64,000 bases of DNA from Kitasatospora fiedleri (GCF_948472415.1 NZ_OX419519.1:6725001-6789000), one strand, 5' to 3'; numbered from the stretch's first letter, positions 17,295-25,323 are shown. Numbers and translations: made by a program. The notes: generated from the sequence alone by a model not told the origin.

Positions 17295-17536
17295 CCCCAC
17301 CCCCGCCCGCCCCCGGCGACGACCCCCGACGTCCGGAGACCGGCCCGCCACCCGCCCGACACCACCCGGCCGACGGCGCGCCGGTCCGGCGCGGCGGGGC
17401 GGTCCTCGGTGCCCGGGGGCCCGCTCGCCGCGACCGTCGGGTGCGGGTGCGGGTGCGGGCGGACGGGCGAGGTCCGGGCCCGGCCCGTCGCGGGTCCGGT
17501 CGTGGGCCTGGCGGAGCTGGTCTGCCTTGTGGTCAT
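17291..17536 (-). CDS. Small Pro/His/Arg-rich protein coupled to the phosphotransferase-like gene
   Basis: An 81-residue frame starts at an ATG (17534-17536) with GGAGAG 4 bases upstream and ends by overlapping the next start as ATGA. The peptide begins MTTRQTSSARPTTGPATG and includes an HPHPHP run; no domain is recognised. Coupling and the good ribosome-binding site are the support for its being real. Composition is close to that of non-coding GC-rich DNA, so some doubt remains. Confidence 0.45.
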   Translation of the reverse strand: MTTRQTSSARPTTGPATGRARTSPVRPHPHPHPTVAASGPPGTEDRPAAPDRRAVGRVVSGGWRAGLRTSGVVAGGGRGWG

Positions 17537-17764
17537 GGCGCTCTCCGGGGGAGCGCCGGGGTACCGGACGCGGGTGCTTCCACCGTCCGCCCGGCCCGCC
17601 GGGAACGCAACGCGGGCCCGGGCGGGTCCGGCTCCCGGTCGACCCGGCGTGTCCGGGCGGGCACAACGCGTCGACCGGCGGGCGCGGTCGGCCACCGGTC
17701 GGCGACCCACCGTCGCCGTCGCCGTCCTGCCCACACCCGGCGGGGCCGTCCCCCGGGTGGGGCG

Positions 17765-18236
17765 GTGTTCAACCGACTGGAGATCGAGATCCGGACGACC
17801 CTCCGCTCACCCGCCCGGGTGCGGGCCCGCGTCGACGGCGAGGACCTGGTGGAGGCCGCGGGTCGGGACCGACGGTCTCGGCAGCCACGTCCCGCGGTTA
17901 CCGCCCACGGACGGGGACGGGGACGGCCCGCTCCGGGCGACCGACCGGGCCCACCGGGCGGAGTTCGGCGAACCCGGATGCACGGGCGGCGGCTGCGGCT
18001 ACCTGGCCGCCACCGTCCGGCGGTACGGCGAACTCGTGGTCCGGTCCGACGGGGAGGCCCCGGCCGACGGACCGCCCCTGCCCGACGTCCACTTCGACAC
18101 CCGGCAGTACGACGCCGAACCCGCCCGCGCAACGGCCGACCGCCGGTGGGACGTCCCCCGGCACCCTGAGCCTCCAGCGGCCCCGCCCCGGGCGGCCGAG
18201 CCGCAGGGCGGAAACTTTCCCGTCCCGCACCGATGA
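17765..18236 (+). pseudogene. Conserved hypothetical protein with a frame break
   Basis: The first 31 codons read MFNRLEIEIRTTLRSPARVR then VDGEDLVEAAG. After one extra base at about 17855-17863 the sequence continues in the next frame as GPLRATDRAHRAEFGEPGCT, GCGYLAATVRRYGELVV and FDTRQYDAELAR-like DTRQYDAEPARA. Both parts fit a single streptomycete hypothetical family with a Cys-x-Gly-Gly-x-Cys-like centre; the role is unknown. The 228 bases between this gene and the divergent small gene at 17536 show no other coding sequence. Confidence 0.6.
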
Positions 18237-18300
18237 GTCCGGGCGGTCGCGCCCGTCGAAGCCGGTGAGAGCGACGACCACCGACCGGGGAGCACCTCAG

Positions 18301-18744
18301 ATGTCCACCACCACGACCGCCACGACCACCACGACCGCCACCGCCACGACCGACACCGCCGCGAAGCCCGGAAAGGCCGTCGTCCGGACGGTCCGGACGC
18401 TACGCGTCCTGCTCGCGCTGTTCTTCGCCCTGGCCAGCGCGCTGCCCAAGCTGCTGGCGCTCCCCGCCGCCGCCACCGTCTTCGATGCGATCGGGGTGGG
18501 CGACTGGTTCATGTACCTGACCGGCCTGGTGGAACTGGCCGGCGCCGTCGGCCTCCTGCTGCCCCGCCTGGCCGGGCCCGCCGCGACGGCGCTGATCGCC
18601 TTCCTGGCCTGCGCGTTCGTCACCCAGCTGACCGCGATGCACGGCGAGAACGCCGGTACCCCGTTCCTCTTCATGGTCCCGCTCGCCGTCATCGCCTGGC
18701 ACCGCCGCACCGACACGACGGCCCTCCTCGGCCGCCGTCGCTGA
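18301..18744 (+). CDS. DoxX-family integral membrane protein
   Basis: The 147-residue protein has a Thr-rich N-terminus (MSTTTTATTTTTATATTDTA) and four hydrophobic helices: LRVLLALFFALASALPKLLA, WFMYLTGLVELAGAVGLLL, ATALIAFLACAFVTQLTAM and FLFMVPLAVIAW. The GLVELAGAVGLLLP motif is typical of the DoxX/DoxD-like family, whose members are linked to quinone or thiol redox chemistry; the role here is not known. GGGGAG lies 9 bases before the ATG. Its short Thr repeat comes from a run of ACC/ACG codons. Confidence 0.85.
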   Translation: MSTTTTATTTTTATATTDTAAKPGKAVVRTVRTLRVLLALFFALASALPKLLALPAAATVFDAIGVGDWFMYLTGLVELAGAVGLLLPRLAGPAATALIAFLACAFVTQLTAMHGENAGTPFLFMVPLAVIAWHRRTDTTALLGRRR

Positions 18745-18877
18745 ACGTCCGCCGGAGCGCCTGGCCCGGGACGAGTCGAGCCGTCGGGCCAGGCCGAGCA
18801 GGCGGCGGACAGCCTCGGGGTGTGGATGCCGGGGAGCACAGGAGCGTCCCCGCGCCGCAGCCCCCGTGACCCGACCA

Positions 18878-19752
18878 TCAGCGGCCGAGTTCGCCCAGGG
18901 CGGTGAGCCGGTCGGCGAGTTCGGCGGCCGACGGACGGTTCCTGGCGTCGGCGAGCAGCACGTCCTTGAGCACCTGCTGGAACCCGGGCCAGACCTCGGT
19001 ACCGACGAGCGGCACGGTCCGCTCCCCGATCGCTTCGAGCAGCGCTATCGGTCCGGCGGACTTCCGGTCGATGCCGACCGCCTCGTAGTCCAGCGGCCAG
19101 TCTCCCGTCGCGGCCGTCCACAGGGAGGCGGCGAGCGCGTACACGTCGGACGCGAAGCTGGTGAGCACGGGCTGCTTGCCGGCCGTGATCTCGGCGGCCG
19201 ACTCGGGCGCGGTGAGGTGCACCATCGTTCCCCGGAACACCGACAGGGCGTCTCGCCGAGGTGGCGGGCCCACGCGAAGTCGATCAGTCGTACCCCATTC
19301 ACCGTGTGGATGGCGTGGGCGGGTTGGAGGTCGCCGTGGACCCAACCGCGCCCGTGCAGCTCCGCCACCGCCCGGGCGACCTGCACGGCGCTCGCCAGCG
19401 CCTCGGGCCGGGCGCCGTCGCGTCCCGCGCGGACGGACCTGAACTGCTGCCAGGTGCTCGGCCCTTCCTCCCAGCGCGTGACGTACCAGACCCCACCGTC
19501 GATCCGGCCGACGGCCACCTCGTAGCCGGGGAGTCGGTCCAGCACGGACGCCTCGCGGGCGGTGACCTCGGCGGCCTCGCCGGTGCCGAGCTTGATCCCC
19601 GCCGCACCGTCCGGGCCGCCGGCCTTCCAGACCGCCGAGCCGCGCCGGTCGCTGATCTCGGTCAGCGCGACGGGCCCGCACAGGGCCTCCGCGGCCTTCA
19701 GCGCCTCTGCGGCCTCGGCAGGGAACCCGCCCATTCTCGAACTGCCTTCCAT
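18878..19752 (-). pseudogene. Kinase-like protein of locus A, read in two frames (-1 change at about 19246)
   Basis: Frame 1 (from ATG 19752) gives the N-lobe and catalytic loop: EISDRRGSAVWKAGG, GIKLGTGEAAEVTAREASVL, GGVWYVTRW, GWVHGDLQPAHAIH and RLIDFAWARH. The C-lobe lies one base back in frame 2: FRGTMVHLTAPESAAEI, ASDVYALAASLWTAATGDWP, and VLLADARNRPSAAELADRL to a TGA at 18878. Repair of the CCC run at 19246-19248 joins them as GETPLSVFRGTM. The residue after HGDLQPx is His where kinases have Asn. The paralogue at 53932-54791 breaks at the same codon. It may be a programmed shift, two genes, or an error. Confidence 0.7.
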
Positions 19753-19904
19753 GCGCGAGGGATGTGCTCGAAGACGTCCCGGCCGTCGCCCACCGCCACG
19801 GCCAGGGCTGTGGCGAGGTCGGGTGCCTTCACGAGGAGCCCCGGACCCGGGAGTCGCCCGCCCGCCCTCATCGGTAAGAACGAGAAGGACGGCGACGGGA
19901 TGCT
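19698..19904 (-). pseudogene. C-terminal fragment of the hypothetical gene found whole at 54737-55393
   Basis: A 68-codon stretch reads SIPSPSFSFLPMRAGGRLP and ends with GRDVFEHIPRAWKAVREWAG, closely matching the end of the locus B protein. The upstream two thirds are missing and the toxin-like pair now lies there. The 55-base overlap with the kinase start is the same in both loci, which shows common origin. Confidence 0.7.
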
Positions 19905-20027
19905 GCAGCCGCGGGGAAGAGGGTGTCTGCGCCGATGCGGAGCTCGGTTCCGCTCCTGTTCTCCCTCGGTGCGGGACCCTCGCTCGGAGCGAGTAGCCTC
20001 GCAGCGGACGAGAGAGGGAGTGGCACG

Positions 20028-20377
20028 GTGAGCCAACCTGTGCACGACGGAGTCGAGCTGATCCCCCGGCCCGAACGGAATCCGGCCGCGCTCAAGTTGC
20101 CCTGGCCGTCGTTGTCGCGGACCGTCTCCCCGAGATGATCGACGGGCAGACGGAGGCGATGGCGGAGGCCATCACCACCGGCAGTGTCCAGCCGATCCGT
20201 TCGTTCGTCGCGCACTGGGCCGCCGTCGTGGAGATCGAGCGCCATCCGGCCACCGCCCGGACCTACCACCGGGCGAACTACCTGGCCAACCACGCCGGCG
20301 CCGTCCAGGAGTGCCGCCGGCACGCGGCCACCGTCGCCGAGCTCTACCGCGCCGCCTATGCGGTGGTGAACGCGTGA
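20028..20377 (+). pseudogene. Possible antitoxin-like protein with a frame break
   Basis: Translation from the GTG at 20028 (GAGGGAG 7 bases upstream) gives MSQPVHDGVELIPRPERNPAAL. One base is missing near 20090-20093; in the next frame the protein continues VALAVVVADRLPEMIDGQTE, RSFVAHWAAVVEIERHP and CRRHAATVAELYRAAYAVVN. The repaired product is about 116 residues. The stop overlaps the next start as GTGA. It is a streptomycete accessory-region protein of unknown function, and its position before a RelE-like small protein suggests an antitoxin. Confidence 0.5.
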
Positions 20378-20721
20378 CCCGGAGCTGGAAGTACCTGCCC
20401 AACGAGCAGCACGTCGCCGCCGGATGCCCGACCGGCTTCTTCGCGGCCGTCGAGCAGCGGGCCGCTGAACTCGTCCGGGCTGCCGAGGCGCTCTACCTCG
20501 ACGGCACGTCCTACCAGGGCAGCGGAGAGCCGATGCGCTACCTCGACGTCGCCGGCGGCCTGCTCGCCCACTATGTCGCCCCACGCCTGGAGCTCGTCGT
20601 CTGCCAGGTCACGCCGTCGCCAACGCCCTTGACGTGCCAGGCTCCTGAACGGACGTCAGCGATTCGAGGGCCCGCGGAGCCTCGGCATCTCGTCGTCAGC
20701 CGACCAGGGGGTGAGGGCTAG
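20374..20721 (+). CDS. Small RelE/ParE-like protein, possible toxin
   Basis: The 115-residue product begins MTRSWKYLPNEQHVAAGCPT and includes EQRAAELVRAAEALYLDGTS, YLDVAGGLLAHYVAPRLELV and VCQVTP. The last strand pattern (a Gly-rich turn, a hydrophobic strand, then a V-x-Q-V-T end) resembles RelE/ParE-fold toxins, but similarity is weak. The final 35 residues look non-native, so the true stop may have been lost. GTGA coupling to the preceding gene supports a two-gene module. No promoter of its own is seen. Confidence 0.45.
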   Translation: MTRSWKYLPNEQHVAAGCPTGFFAAVEQRAAELVRAAEALYLDGTSYQGSGEPMRYLDVAGGLLAHYVAPRLELVVCQVTPSPTPLTCQAPERTSAIRGPAEPRHLVVSRPGGEG

Positions 20722-20929
20722 GGTGTGCTGGGTGTGCTCGACCTTGGCGTAGCCGACAACCTTGCACCTGGTTGCTGAGCTGCGGGTTTCTGGCAAGCGA
20801 TCTGTGTGCTCGGCGGTTCCCGGTCCTTCACGTCCTCCGGGGGCTCCCCGTCCAAGTCCTCCCCGTTGGCCGTCCACGGCGTCAGCAGGAGAAGCCGGGA
20901 ACGGGGGGACCACACGCCCGGGGCTGTGC

Positions 20930-21721
20930 TCACTCGTACGCCGCCGCCCATGCCTCGGCCGCCGCGGTGAGTCTCATGCGCTGTGGGAGGGGGTCCTCGG
21001 CCGTCCGGCTCGCCCATGCGGCCCGGATGGTCCGGGCGAACACGGACAGCCGGTCGGGGTCCGCCTCGCGGTAAGCGGCGACGCCCCGCGCGACCCGGTC
21101 GGCCGCTTCCGCCGTGTGCCCGGCCGCGATCAGCCTGGGCACCCACAGGGCGGCGTCCGTCCATTCCGGGCCGGGGCACGACAGCGCCCAGTCGATCAGC
21201 CGGACCTGGGCAGCGGACACGATCAGGTTGAACTCCCTCATGTCCGTGTGCGCCAGCGAGTAGCCGTCCAGCGCCCCCGCGCCGTCCGGCGGGATGAACC
21301 GGGCCAGGCGGTCGCTCAGGGGCTTCTTGCGGATGGTGGCGGGCCACGGGTAGGACGACACCACGGCCAGCGAGGCGGCCACGAACGGCAGGTCCGTGGA
21401 CTCCGGCGAGAAGGAGGGGTGACGGCCGGGCCAGAACTCGTACCCGTAGAAGCTCCACCCGCCTCCCTCCGCACGCCACTTGGGGAAGGCGGTCAGCGGG
21501 GCCACGGCGGACACGTCGGCCTCGTGTCCGTACACCCACGCCCCCGGGGCGTCCGTCGGTACGCCCTTGACGAACACCCGGTCACCGTTCGTCTCCAAGA
21601 GGCTGGCGAACGCGGAGTTGACCCCGTTGCCCGCGCTCTGCGCCTTGACGACGGGGCCTGTCAGTGCCTCTATGGCTTGCCGTACTTCGGCGGGGAGCTG
21701 GTCCCATGCGATGCGCGTCAC
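20930..21721 (-). CDS. Aminoglycoside-phosphotransferase-family protein
   Basis: The 263-residue protein starts MTRIAWDQLPAEVRQAIEAL and has the phosphotransferase-fold motifs NGVNSAFASLLET, RVFVKGVPTD (ATP-binding Lys), SLAHTDMREFNLIV (HxDxxxxN) and RLIDWALSCPGPEW (Asp of the metal site kept, following residue Ala). It probably phosphorylates a small molecule; the target is unknown. The GTG at 21719-21721 is preferred over upstream codons because the sequence before it belongs to the downstream part of another frame. It lies 68 bases after the GRDP-like gene and may be co-transcribed with it. Confidence 0.75.
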   Translation of the reverse strand: MTRIAWDQLPAEVRQAIEALTGPVVKAQSAGNGVNSAFASLLETNGDRVFVKGVPTDAPGAWVYGHEADVSAVAPLTAFPKWRAEGGGWSFYGYEFWPGRHPSFSPESTDLPFVAASLAVVSSYPWPATIRKKPLSDRLARFIPPDGAGALDGYSLAHTDMREFNLIVSAAQVRLIDWALSCPGPEWTDAALWVPRLIAAGHTAEAADRVARGVAAYREADPDRLSVFARTIRAAWASRTAEDPLPQRMRLTAAAEAWAAAYE

Positions 21722-21789
21722 TGCTGAGTTCCGTTCGTGAGCGGGGGTGGCCGGAGCCCCGCGGCGGAGGCCCCGACCGGACGGCAGAC

Positions 21790-22261
21790 CTACTTGCCCG
21801 CGAACGGGCTGTCGTGGCAGTTGGCGTGGCACTGCGAGCAGTCCGCCAGCTCGATCTCCGGCCAGAAGTCGGGTTCCAGCAGGAAGCCCAGTTCGGCGAT
21901 GGCGTCGATGGCGCGAGCCCGCAGCACCTTGCCGCCGCCGTGCTCCTCCGGGCCCAGGTACCCCGGCTTGTGGTGCACCATCTTGCCGAAGCTGGCCGCG
22001 CACCAGTCCATGTACGCCTCGGTGTTGAGCACGAAGGCGTTGCCAGTAGTCGTCCACCTCCGGCGACGGGCTCAGCGGCCGGTCACTGGTCGCGCACGCC
22101 GTCAGGAAGGCGGCCATCTGACCGACCCCCAGTTCGGTCCGGACCTCGGGCACATCCGGGTGGTTGGCCCGGTAGGTGGTAAGAATCAGTTCCCGGACCT
22201 CCGGGCTGATCAGGTCGCGCGGGTCCGTGACGGTGAGGTCCACGGTGTCGTTCACGCTCAT
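21790..22261 (-). pseudogene. GRDP-like conserved hypothetical protein with a one-base insertion
   Basis: The first 76 codons from ATG 22261 (GGAGGT 8 bases upstream) read MSVNDTVDLTVTDPRDLISP, LTTYRANHPDVPEVRTELG and SPSPEVDDYWQ. Deleting one T of the pair at 22040-22041 joins this to HAFVLNTEAYMDWCAASFG, MVHHKPGYLGPEEHGGGK and a Cys-rich end, IELADCSQCHANCHDSPF. The D-x-W-H-x-F-V-L element resembles the glycine-rich-domain-protein (GRDP)-like family. The function is unknown. The CxxCxxxC tail suggests metal binding. Confidence 0.65.
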
Positions 22262-22399
22262 GGTGCTTACCTCCGTGTGGAGTTGTTCAGCGTCCCGGCA
22301 GACGGATGCGCTCGCCGGGTGGTGCTGGCCCGCTTCGGCCGGGGCCCTTCCTGCGGTCGGCCGGCGTGGGGTTCTGCGGCCCGGGATTCCTACTGGGCG

Positions 22400-22606
22400 T
22401 CACGCTGCACGGCGGGCCGTGTTTCGTACCGTCGGGCACCTGTCTTCGCGAACGTGACGGGCACGCCACCCCGCAACCTTGCGGGCGATCGTCGGGTGCG
22501 TCTCAGCCGGGTACGCGGCAGCCGCGTCGTTGAAGTACTCGCACGAGGGGCACGCGGCCTGTGACGGGGCAGCCTGCCTACCTGCTTGTTTCGCGTCCGC
22601 GCTCAT
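22400..22606 (-). CDS. Small cysteine-containing protein
   Basis: A 68-residue frame starts at the ATG at 22604-22606 with GGAGGT 6 bases upstream. It contains AACPSCEYFNDAAAAYPAET (a CPxC pair) and KVAGWRARHVREDRCPTVRN. Similar small CPxC proteins occur in accessory regions of streptomycetes; the function is unknown. It is the first gene downstream of the XRE regulator and lies just after the tandem repeats at 22681-22700. Confidence 0.6.
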   Translation of the reverse strand: MSADAKQAGRQAAPSQAACPSCEYFNDAAAAYPAETHPTIARKVAGWRARHVREDRCPTVRNTARRAA

Positions 22607-22618
22607 GCCCGTACCTCC

Positions 22619-22642
22619 GTGGAATCCCACGTAGAATCCCGT
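22619..22642 (+). repeat. Two tandem 12-bp repeats of GTGGAATCCCAC type
   Basis: GTGGAATCCCAC (22619-22630) is followed at once by GTAGAATCCCGT (22631-22642). The same core occurs in the opposite direction at 22691-22700. The pair sits in the 110-base gap between the XRE gene and the small cysteine protein gene. Confidence 0.6.
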
Positions 22643-22680
22643 CAGCAGGAAGGTACGGAGCGGCCGGAACCCGCTGCTAC

Positions 22681-22700
22681 GAAATTCCACGGGATTCCAC
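22681..22700 (-). promoter_or_regulatory. Tandem 10-bp repeats, candidate operator of locus A
   Basis: On the minus strand GTGGAATCCC is followed directly by GTGGAATTTC. Locus B has GTGCAACCGC-GTGCAACTTT at the matching place (57143-57162), so the 10-bp period is conserved while the core base changes from G to C. It is a likely binding site for the adjacent XRE regulator. Confidence 0.55.
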
Positions 22701-22715
22701 ACTGGTTGGAACGCC

Positions 22716-23564
22716 TCACCCCAACGGCTCGGCGGCCGACGCGATCAGCGTCCGTGCGGCGGCCCCGTACACCGCCAGTTCGGCCAGTTCGGCGAAGGTC
22801 TCGGCGTACATCGCCACCTCGCTCGGCTGGGTGATCGTCAGGTAGCCCGAGATCAGTTCGACGTTCACCTGCGCGGCGTCGAAGATCCAGAATCCCTCTG
22901 CGGGCCAACGCAGCCGGTCGGGCCGCATCGGGACCACGCCCAGGCTGACGTTCGGGAGGGAGCCGGCCGTGGCCAGGTGGTGGAGCTGGTCCCGCATCAC
23001 GGCAGCACCGCCGATGCCCGAGCGCAGTACCGACTCCTCCACCAGGAAGGCGAACCGCCGATCCCCCTCGTACATCACACGCTGGCGCTCCATCCGGGCC
23101 GCCACAGCGGCGGACACGTCGTCCATCAGGCCGCGTCGCTGCTGGATCGCCTGCAAGGCCGCGGTGGTGTATCCCGGGGTCTGGATCAGTCCGGGGATCA
23201 GCCACGACGAGTACGAGCGGAACCGGTGCGTGCGCTCGTACAGCGGGCGTCGGGCCTCTTGCGCCTGCTTCAGCCCGGCCCGTTCCATCCGCCGCCACTC
23301 CACGAACATGCTTGTTACGGCGCGGAGCGTGGCGATCAGGTCAGCCGCCCGCTCGGGGACCCCGCAGGCCTGGCACCAGGCCCTGACATCGTCCTCGGAC
23401 GGCGGGGTATGGGCGTTCAGCAGGCGGCTGACCTTGGACGGGTACCAGCCACAGGCGATGGCCAGGTCCCGTCCCTTGAGTCCGGAGTCCCGCAGTATCT
23501 CGCGGAGTTGGTCCGCGAGGCTCTGCCGGCCACGCTGGACACTCGAAGATGCCGAATCGGCCAT
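22716..23564 (-). CDS. XRE-family regulator with DUF5753 (Scr1-type), locus A
   Basis: The 282-residue protein has an N-terminal helix-turn-helix (LREILRDSGLKGRDLAIACG then YPSKVSRLLNAHTPPS, about 20-58) and a DUF5753 domain with VEWRRMERAGLKQAQEA, SSWLIPGLIQTPGYTTAAL, and ITQPSEVAMYAETFAELAEL near the end. Members regulate development and secondary metabolism in Streptomyces (WhiJ/AbaA types) and are often paired with small acidic proteins. Here the partners are the DUF6879 gene 15 bases upstream and a small conserved protein. The paralogue at 57168-58016 is similar throughout. Confidence 0.88.
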   Translation of the reverse strand: MADSASSSVQRGRQSLADQLREILRDSGLKGRDLAIACGWYPSKVSRLLNAHTPPSEDDVRAWCQACGVPERAADLIATLRAVTSMFVEWRRMERAGLKQAQEARRPLYERTHRFRSYSSWLIPGLIQTPGYTTAALQAIQQRRGLMDDVSAAVAARMERQRVMYEGDRRFAFLVEESVLRSGIGGAAVMRDQLHHLATAGSLPNVSLGVVPMRPDRLRWPAEGFWIFDAAQVNVELISGYLTITQPSEVAMYAETFAELAELAVYGAAARTLIASAAEPLG

Positions 23565-23579
23565 GTGTTCGGTCGCCGA

Positions 23580-24098
23580 TCAGGCAGGGCGGTACTCCGC
23601 GTGCGGGACGGCTCGTTGCCAAGCAGCCTCGTAGGCCGCGAGGTAGCGGGACGCCAGGTCGGTGTCCTCCCGGACCTCCATCCCGGCCCCGGCCCACTGG
23701 CCGTCGCCGGTGAAGTGGTGCAGGATCACCACCCGCTCGTCCATGACCCACCCGTCCAGGCCAGGCAGCAGCAGGTCACCCGTCCGCGAGCGTGGCAGCC
23801 ACCTGACCTCTTCGCCGGCCGCGACGTTCGGGAACGTCACGGCGTACTCGTACTTGATGTAGTCGGCCACCGGCTCCGAGACGATCCGCAGGCGGCGCAT
23901 GACGACGCCCCGGGAGGTCGTCTCGGCCACCACGTCCAGCCACGACCGCCACCACGACTCCCGGTCGGCCGGGTCCAGCCGCTTGCCGTTCTGCCAGGCG
24001 ATGAACTCCGGGTCGTCCAGCATGTAGCTGTCCCGCATCTCAAGGTGCACCGCAGAGCGCTGCGCCTTGGCGAGCTGTTCACGAACCGCTGTTGCCAC
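23580..24098 (-). CDS. DUF6879-family protein, locus A
   Basis: The 172-residue protein begins MATAVREQLAKAQRSAVHLE and carries MRDSYMLDDPEF, RRLRIVSEPVADYIKYEYAV, and VRWLPRSRTGDLLLPGLDGW, matching the DUF6879 proteins that accompany XRE/DUF5753 regulators. Its function is unknown; a partner or target role for the regulator is inferred from the constant gene order. The GTG at 24096-24098 follows GGAGGA by 7 bases. It overlaps the preceding gene by 20 bases. Confidence 0.82.
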   Translation of the reverse strand: MATAVREQLAKAQRSAVHLEMRDSYMLDDPEFIAWQNGKRLDPADRESWWRSWLDVVAETTSRGVVMRRLRIVSEPVADYIKYEYAVTFPNVAAGEEVRWLPRSRTGDLLLPGLDGWVMDERVVILHHFTGDGQWAGAGMEVREDTDLASRYLAAYEAAWQRAVPHAEYRPA

Positions 24099-24342
24099 GG
24101 GTGCTGTCCTCCGGCCGGGGGATGAACTGGAGCATGTTCGCAGGGAGCCGGATCACGGTCTCGTGGTCCGGCACATCGGTGGAATGGCCAGGGACCGAGC
24201 CCACCTCCTGCGCTTCCCGAACCGTGGCCTCGTCAGCCTTGTACGACTGGATGACCAGGTCTCCGGTCACGTTGTCCAGCCAGATGGTCGGAGAGCCGTC
24301 ATCCGGCGTGTTCGGGTGGATGCCAAGGAACTTTAGGGCCAT
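24079..24342 (-). CDS. Small conserved protein, first gene of the locus A operon
   Basis: The 87-residue protein reads MALKFLGIHPNTPDDGSPTI at the start and VPGHSTDVPDHETVIRLP near the end; the latter stretch is identical in the locus B paralogue and similar in the partial copy at 59294-59527. No named domain is known to me. GGAGGACGAG precedes the ATG. It is the first gene behind the conserved promoter at 24404-24427. Confidence 0.75.
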   Translation of the reverse strand: MALKFLGIHPNTPDDGSPTIWLDNVTGDLVIQSYKADEATVREAQEVGSVPGHSTDVPDHETVIRLPANMLQFIPRPEDSTRGNSGS

Positions 24343-24361
24343 CTCGTCCTCCAGCGTCGCT

Positions 24362-24381
24362 CAGGTTCCACGTGGTTCCAA
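24362..24381 (-). promoter_or_regulatory. Tandem 10-bp repeats at the start of the locus A operon
   Basis: On the minus strand TTGGAACCAC is followed by GTGGAACCTG. It overlaps the expected -10/start-site region of the promoter at 24404-24427 and carries the same GTGGAA core as the element at 22681-22700. Confidence 0.5.
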
Positions 24382-24403
24382 GGATGCGACCGAGGAGCGC
24401 GCC

Positions 24404-24427
24404 TGTCAGGCGTATCGCGTTCTGATG
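24404..24427 (-). promoter_or_regulatory. Conserved inverted repeat TGTCAG-N12-CTGATG over the -35 region, locus A
   Basis: The two half-sites are separated by 12 bases, as in the related elements at 58886 and 59610. Read leftwards, CTGACA makes a good -35 hexamer, with CATCCT 17 bases on as a possible -10. The first gene starts 62 bases away. Confidence 0.6.
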
Positions 24428-24432
24428 AGCTG

Positions 24433-24585
24433 TCAGTCGGTGGCGCCCATGATCCGACGGACCGTCGTCGCGCGCAGGCCGTAGGATGCGGCACCGAGCC
24501 GGCGCCCCTGGCGGCGCTGTTCGTTCGCCGCGACGCCGCGCCGCCGTTCCAGGGCCTTGAGGTCCCTCACGTTCGGGGCGTCCAC
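24433..24585 (-). CDS. Small basic protein downstream of ribA
   Basis: A 50-codon frame runs from a GTG at 24583-24585 to a TGA at 24433, giving MDAPNVRDLKALERRRGVAA, NEQRRQGRRLGAASYGLRAT and TVRRIMGATD. High third-position GC supports coding. It begins 15 bases after the ribA stop in the same frame. The end could form a short helix-turn-helix, but no family is recognised and the ribosome-binding site is weak. Confidence 0.35.
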   Translation of the reverse strand: MDAPNVRDLKALERRRGVAANEQRRQGRRLGAASYGLRATTVRRIMGATD

Positions 24586-24600
24586 GTGTCCCAGCTCTGG

Positions 24601-25257
24601 TCAGGCCATGCTCACCCGCAACATGTCGTGCGCGAGTGAGAAGGCTGTTCCGTCAGCCTTGGCGCGGAGGTAGCGGAGGTTGCTGGGGGAGAGGTGGACG
24701 CCGGTGGGGACGCGTTCGGTGATGGTGATGCCGAGGGCGGTGAGTTGGGCGGCCTTGTCGGGGTTGTTGCTGAGCAGGCGGATCGCGGGGGCGGCGAGGG
24801 TGGTGAGCATCTGGGCGGCGGGGGTGTAGTCGCGGCCGTCCTCGGGGAGGCCGAGGGCGGCGTTGGCCTGGTAGGTGTCGAGGCCGGAGTCCTGGAGGGC
24901 GTAGGCGTCGAGCTTGTTGTAGAGGCCGATGCCGCGGCCCTCCTGGCGGAGGTAGAGCAGGTAGCCGCCGGTCTCGGCGATCCGCTGGACGGATTCGCGC
25001 AGCTGGGGGCCGCAGTCGCAGCGGGCAGAGCCGAAGACGTCGCCGGTGAGGCACTCGGAGTGCAGGCGCACCAAGGGGGCGGTGGTCGGGGACGGGTCGC
25101 CCAGGGCGAGGGCGAGGTGTTCGGCGCCGTCGGCCAGGCCGTGGAAGGTGTGCACGTCGGCCTCGACCCGGTAGCCGTCGCCGAAGGCGAGCGGGACGCG
25201 CACGCGGGAGCGCACGGTGGCGGCGGGGAGCTGTCGGCTGGTCTCGGGGTGCGTCAT
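24601..25257 (-). CDS. ribA: GTP cyclohydrolase II
   Basis: RibA opens GTP to 2,5-diamino-6-ribosylamino-4(3H)-pyrimidinone 5'-phosphate, the first step of riboflavin synthesis. The 218-residue protein shows VRLHSECLTGDVFGSARCDC (zinc-binding cysteines), LLYLRQEGRGIGLYNKLDAY, DTYQANAALGLPEDGRDY and LLSNNPDKAAQLTALGI. It is a stand-alone RibA without a RibB domain, and no other riboflavin gene is nearby, so it may serve a specialised pathway. GGAGGG lies 7 bases before the ATG. Twin AT-rich palindromes lie 66-132 bases upstream. Confidence 0.93.
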   Translation of the reverse strand: MTHPETSRQLPAATVRSRVRVPLAFGDGYRVEADVHTFHGLADGAEHLALALGDPSPTTAPLVRLHSECLTGDVFGSARCDCGPQLRESVQRIAETGGYLLYLRQEGRGIGLYNKLDAYALQDSGLDTYQANAALGLPEDGRDYTPAAQMLTTLAAPAIRLLSNNPDKAAQLTALGITITERVPTGVHLSPSNLRYLRAKADGTAFSLAHDMLRVSMA

Positions 25258-25323
25258 GTCTGGTCCCTCCGGGGCCGCGGGTGGTGGTCGCCTGCGCTCG
25301 CGGTCCGGTGCGAGCCGTCACCA

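Noticed and set aside
19230..19280. A confident claim of programmed frameshifting in the kinase-like genes
   Set aside because: No slippery heptamer or stable downstream structure is evident and indel errors seem frequent in the window, so it is kept as a hypothesis only.
20601..20650. A frame break in the RelE-like gene giving an alternative end (GHAVANALDVPGS)
   Set aside because: The original frame gives VVCQVTP, which fits the fold better. The alternative end is short and unsupported, so no break is counted here.
20780..20913. Possible C-terminal coding fragment reading LTPWTANGEDLDGEPPEDV on the minus strand
   Set aside because: It has no start, no recognised family and no conserved partner; it is left as unexplained intergenic sequence between the toxin-like and phosphotransferase genes.
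22607..22715. An attachment site or insertion-sequence end made by the GTGGAATCCC repeats
   Set aside because: The repeats are short, tandem and recur in both paralogous loci next to the regulator. There is no transposase and no target duplication.
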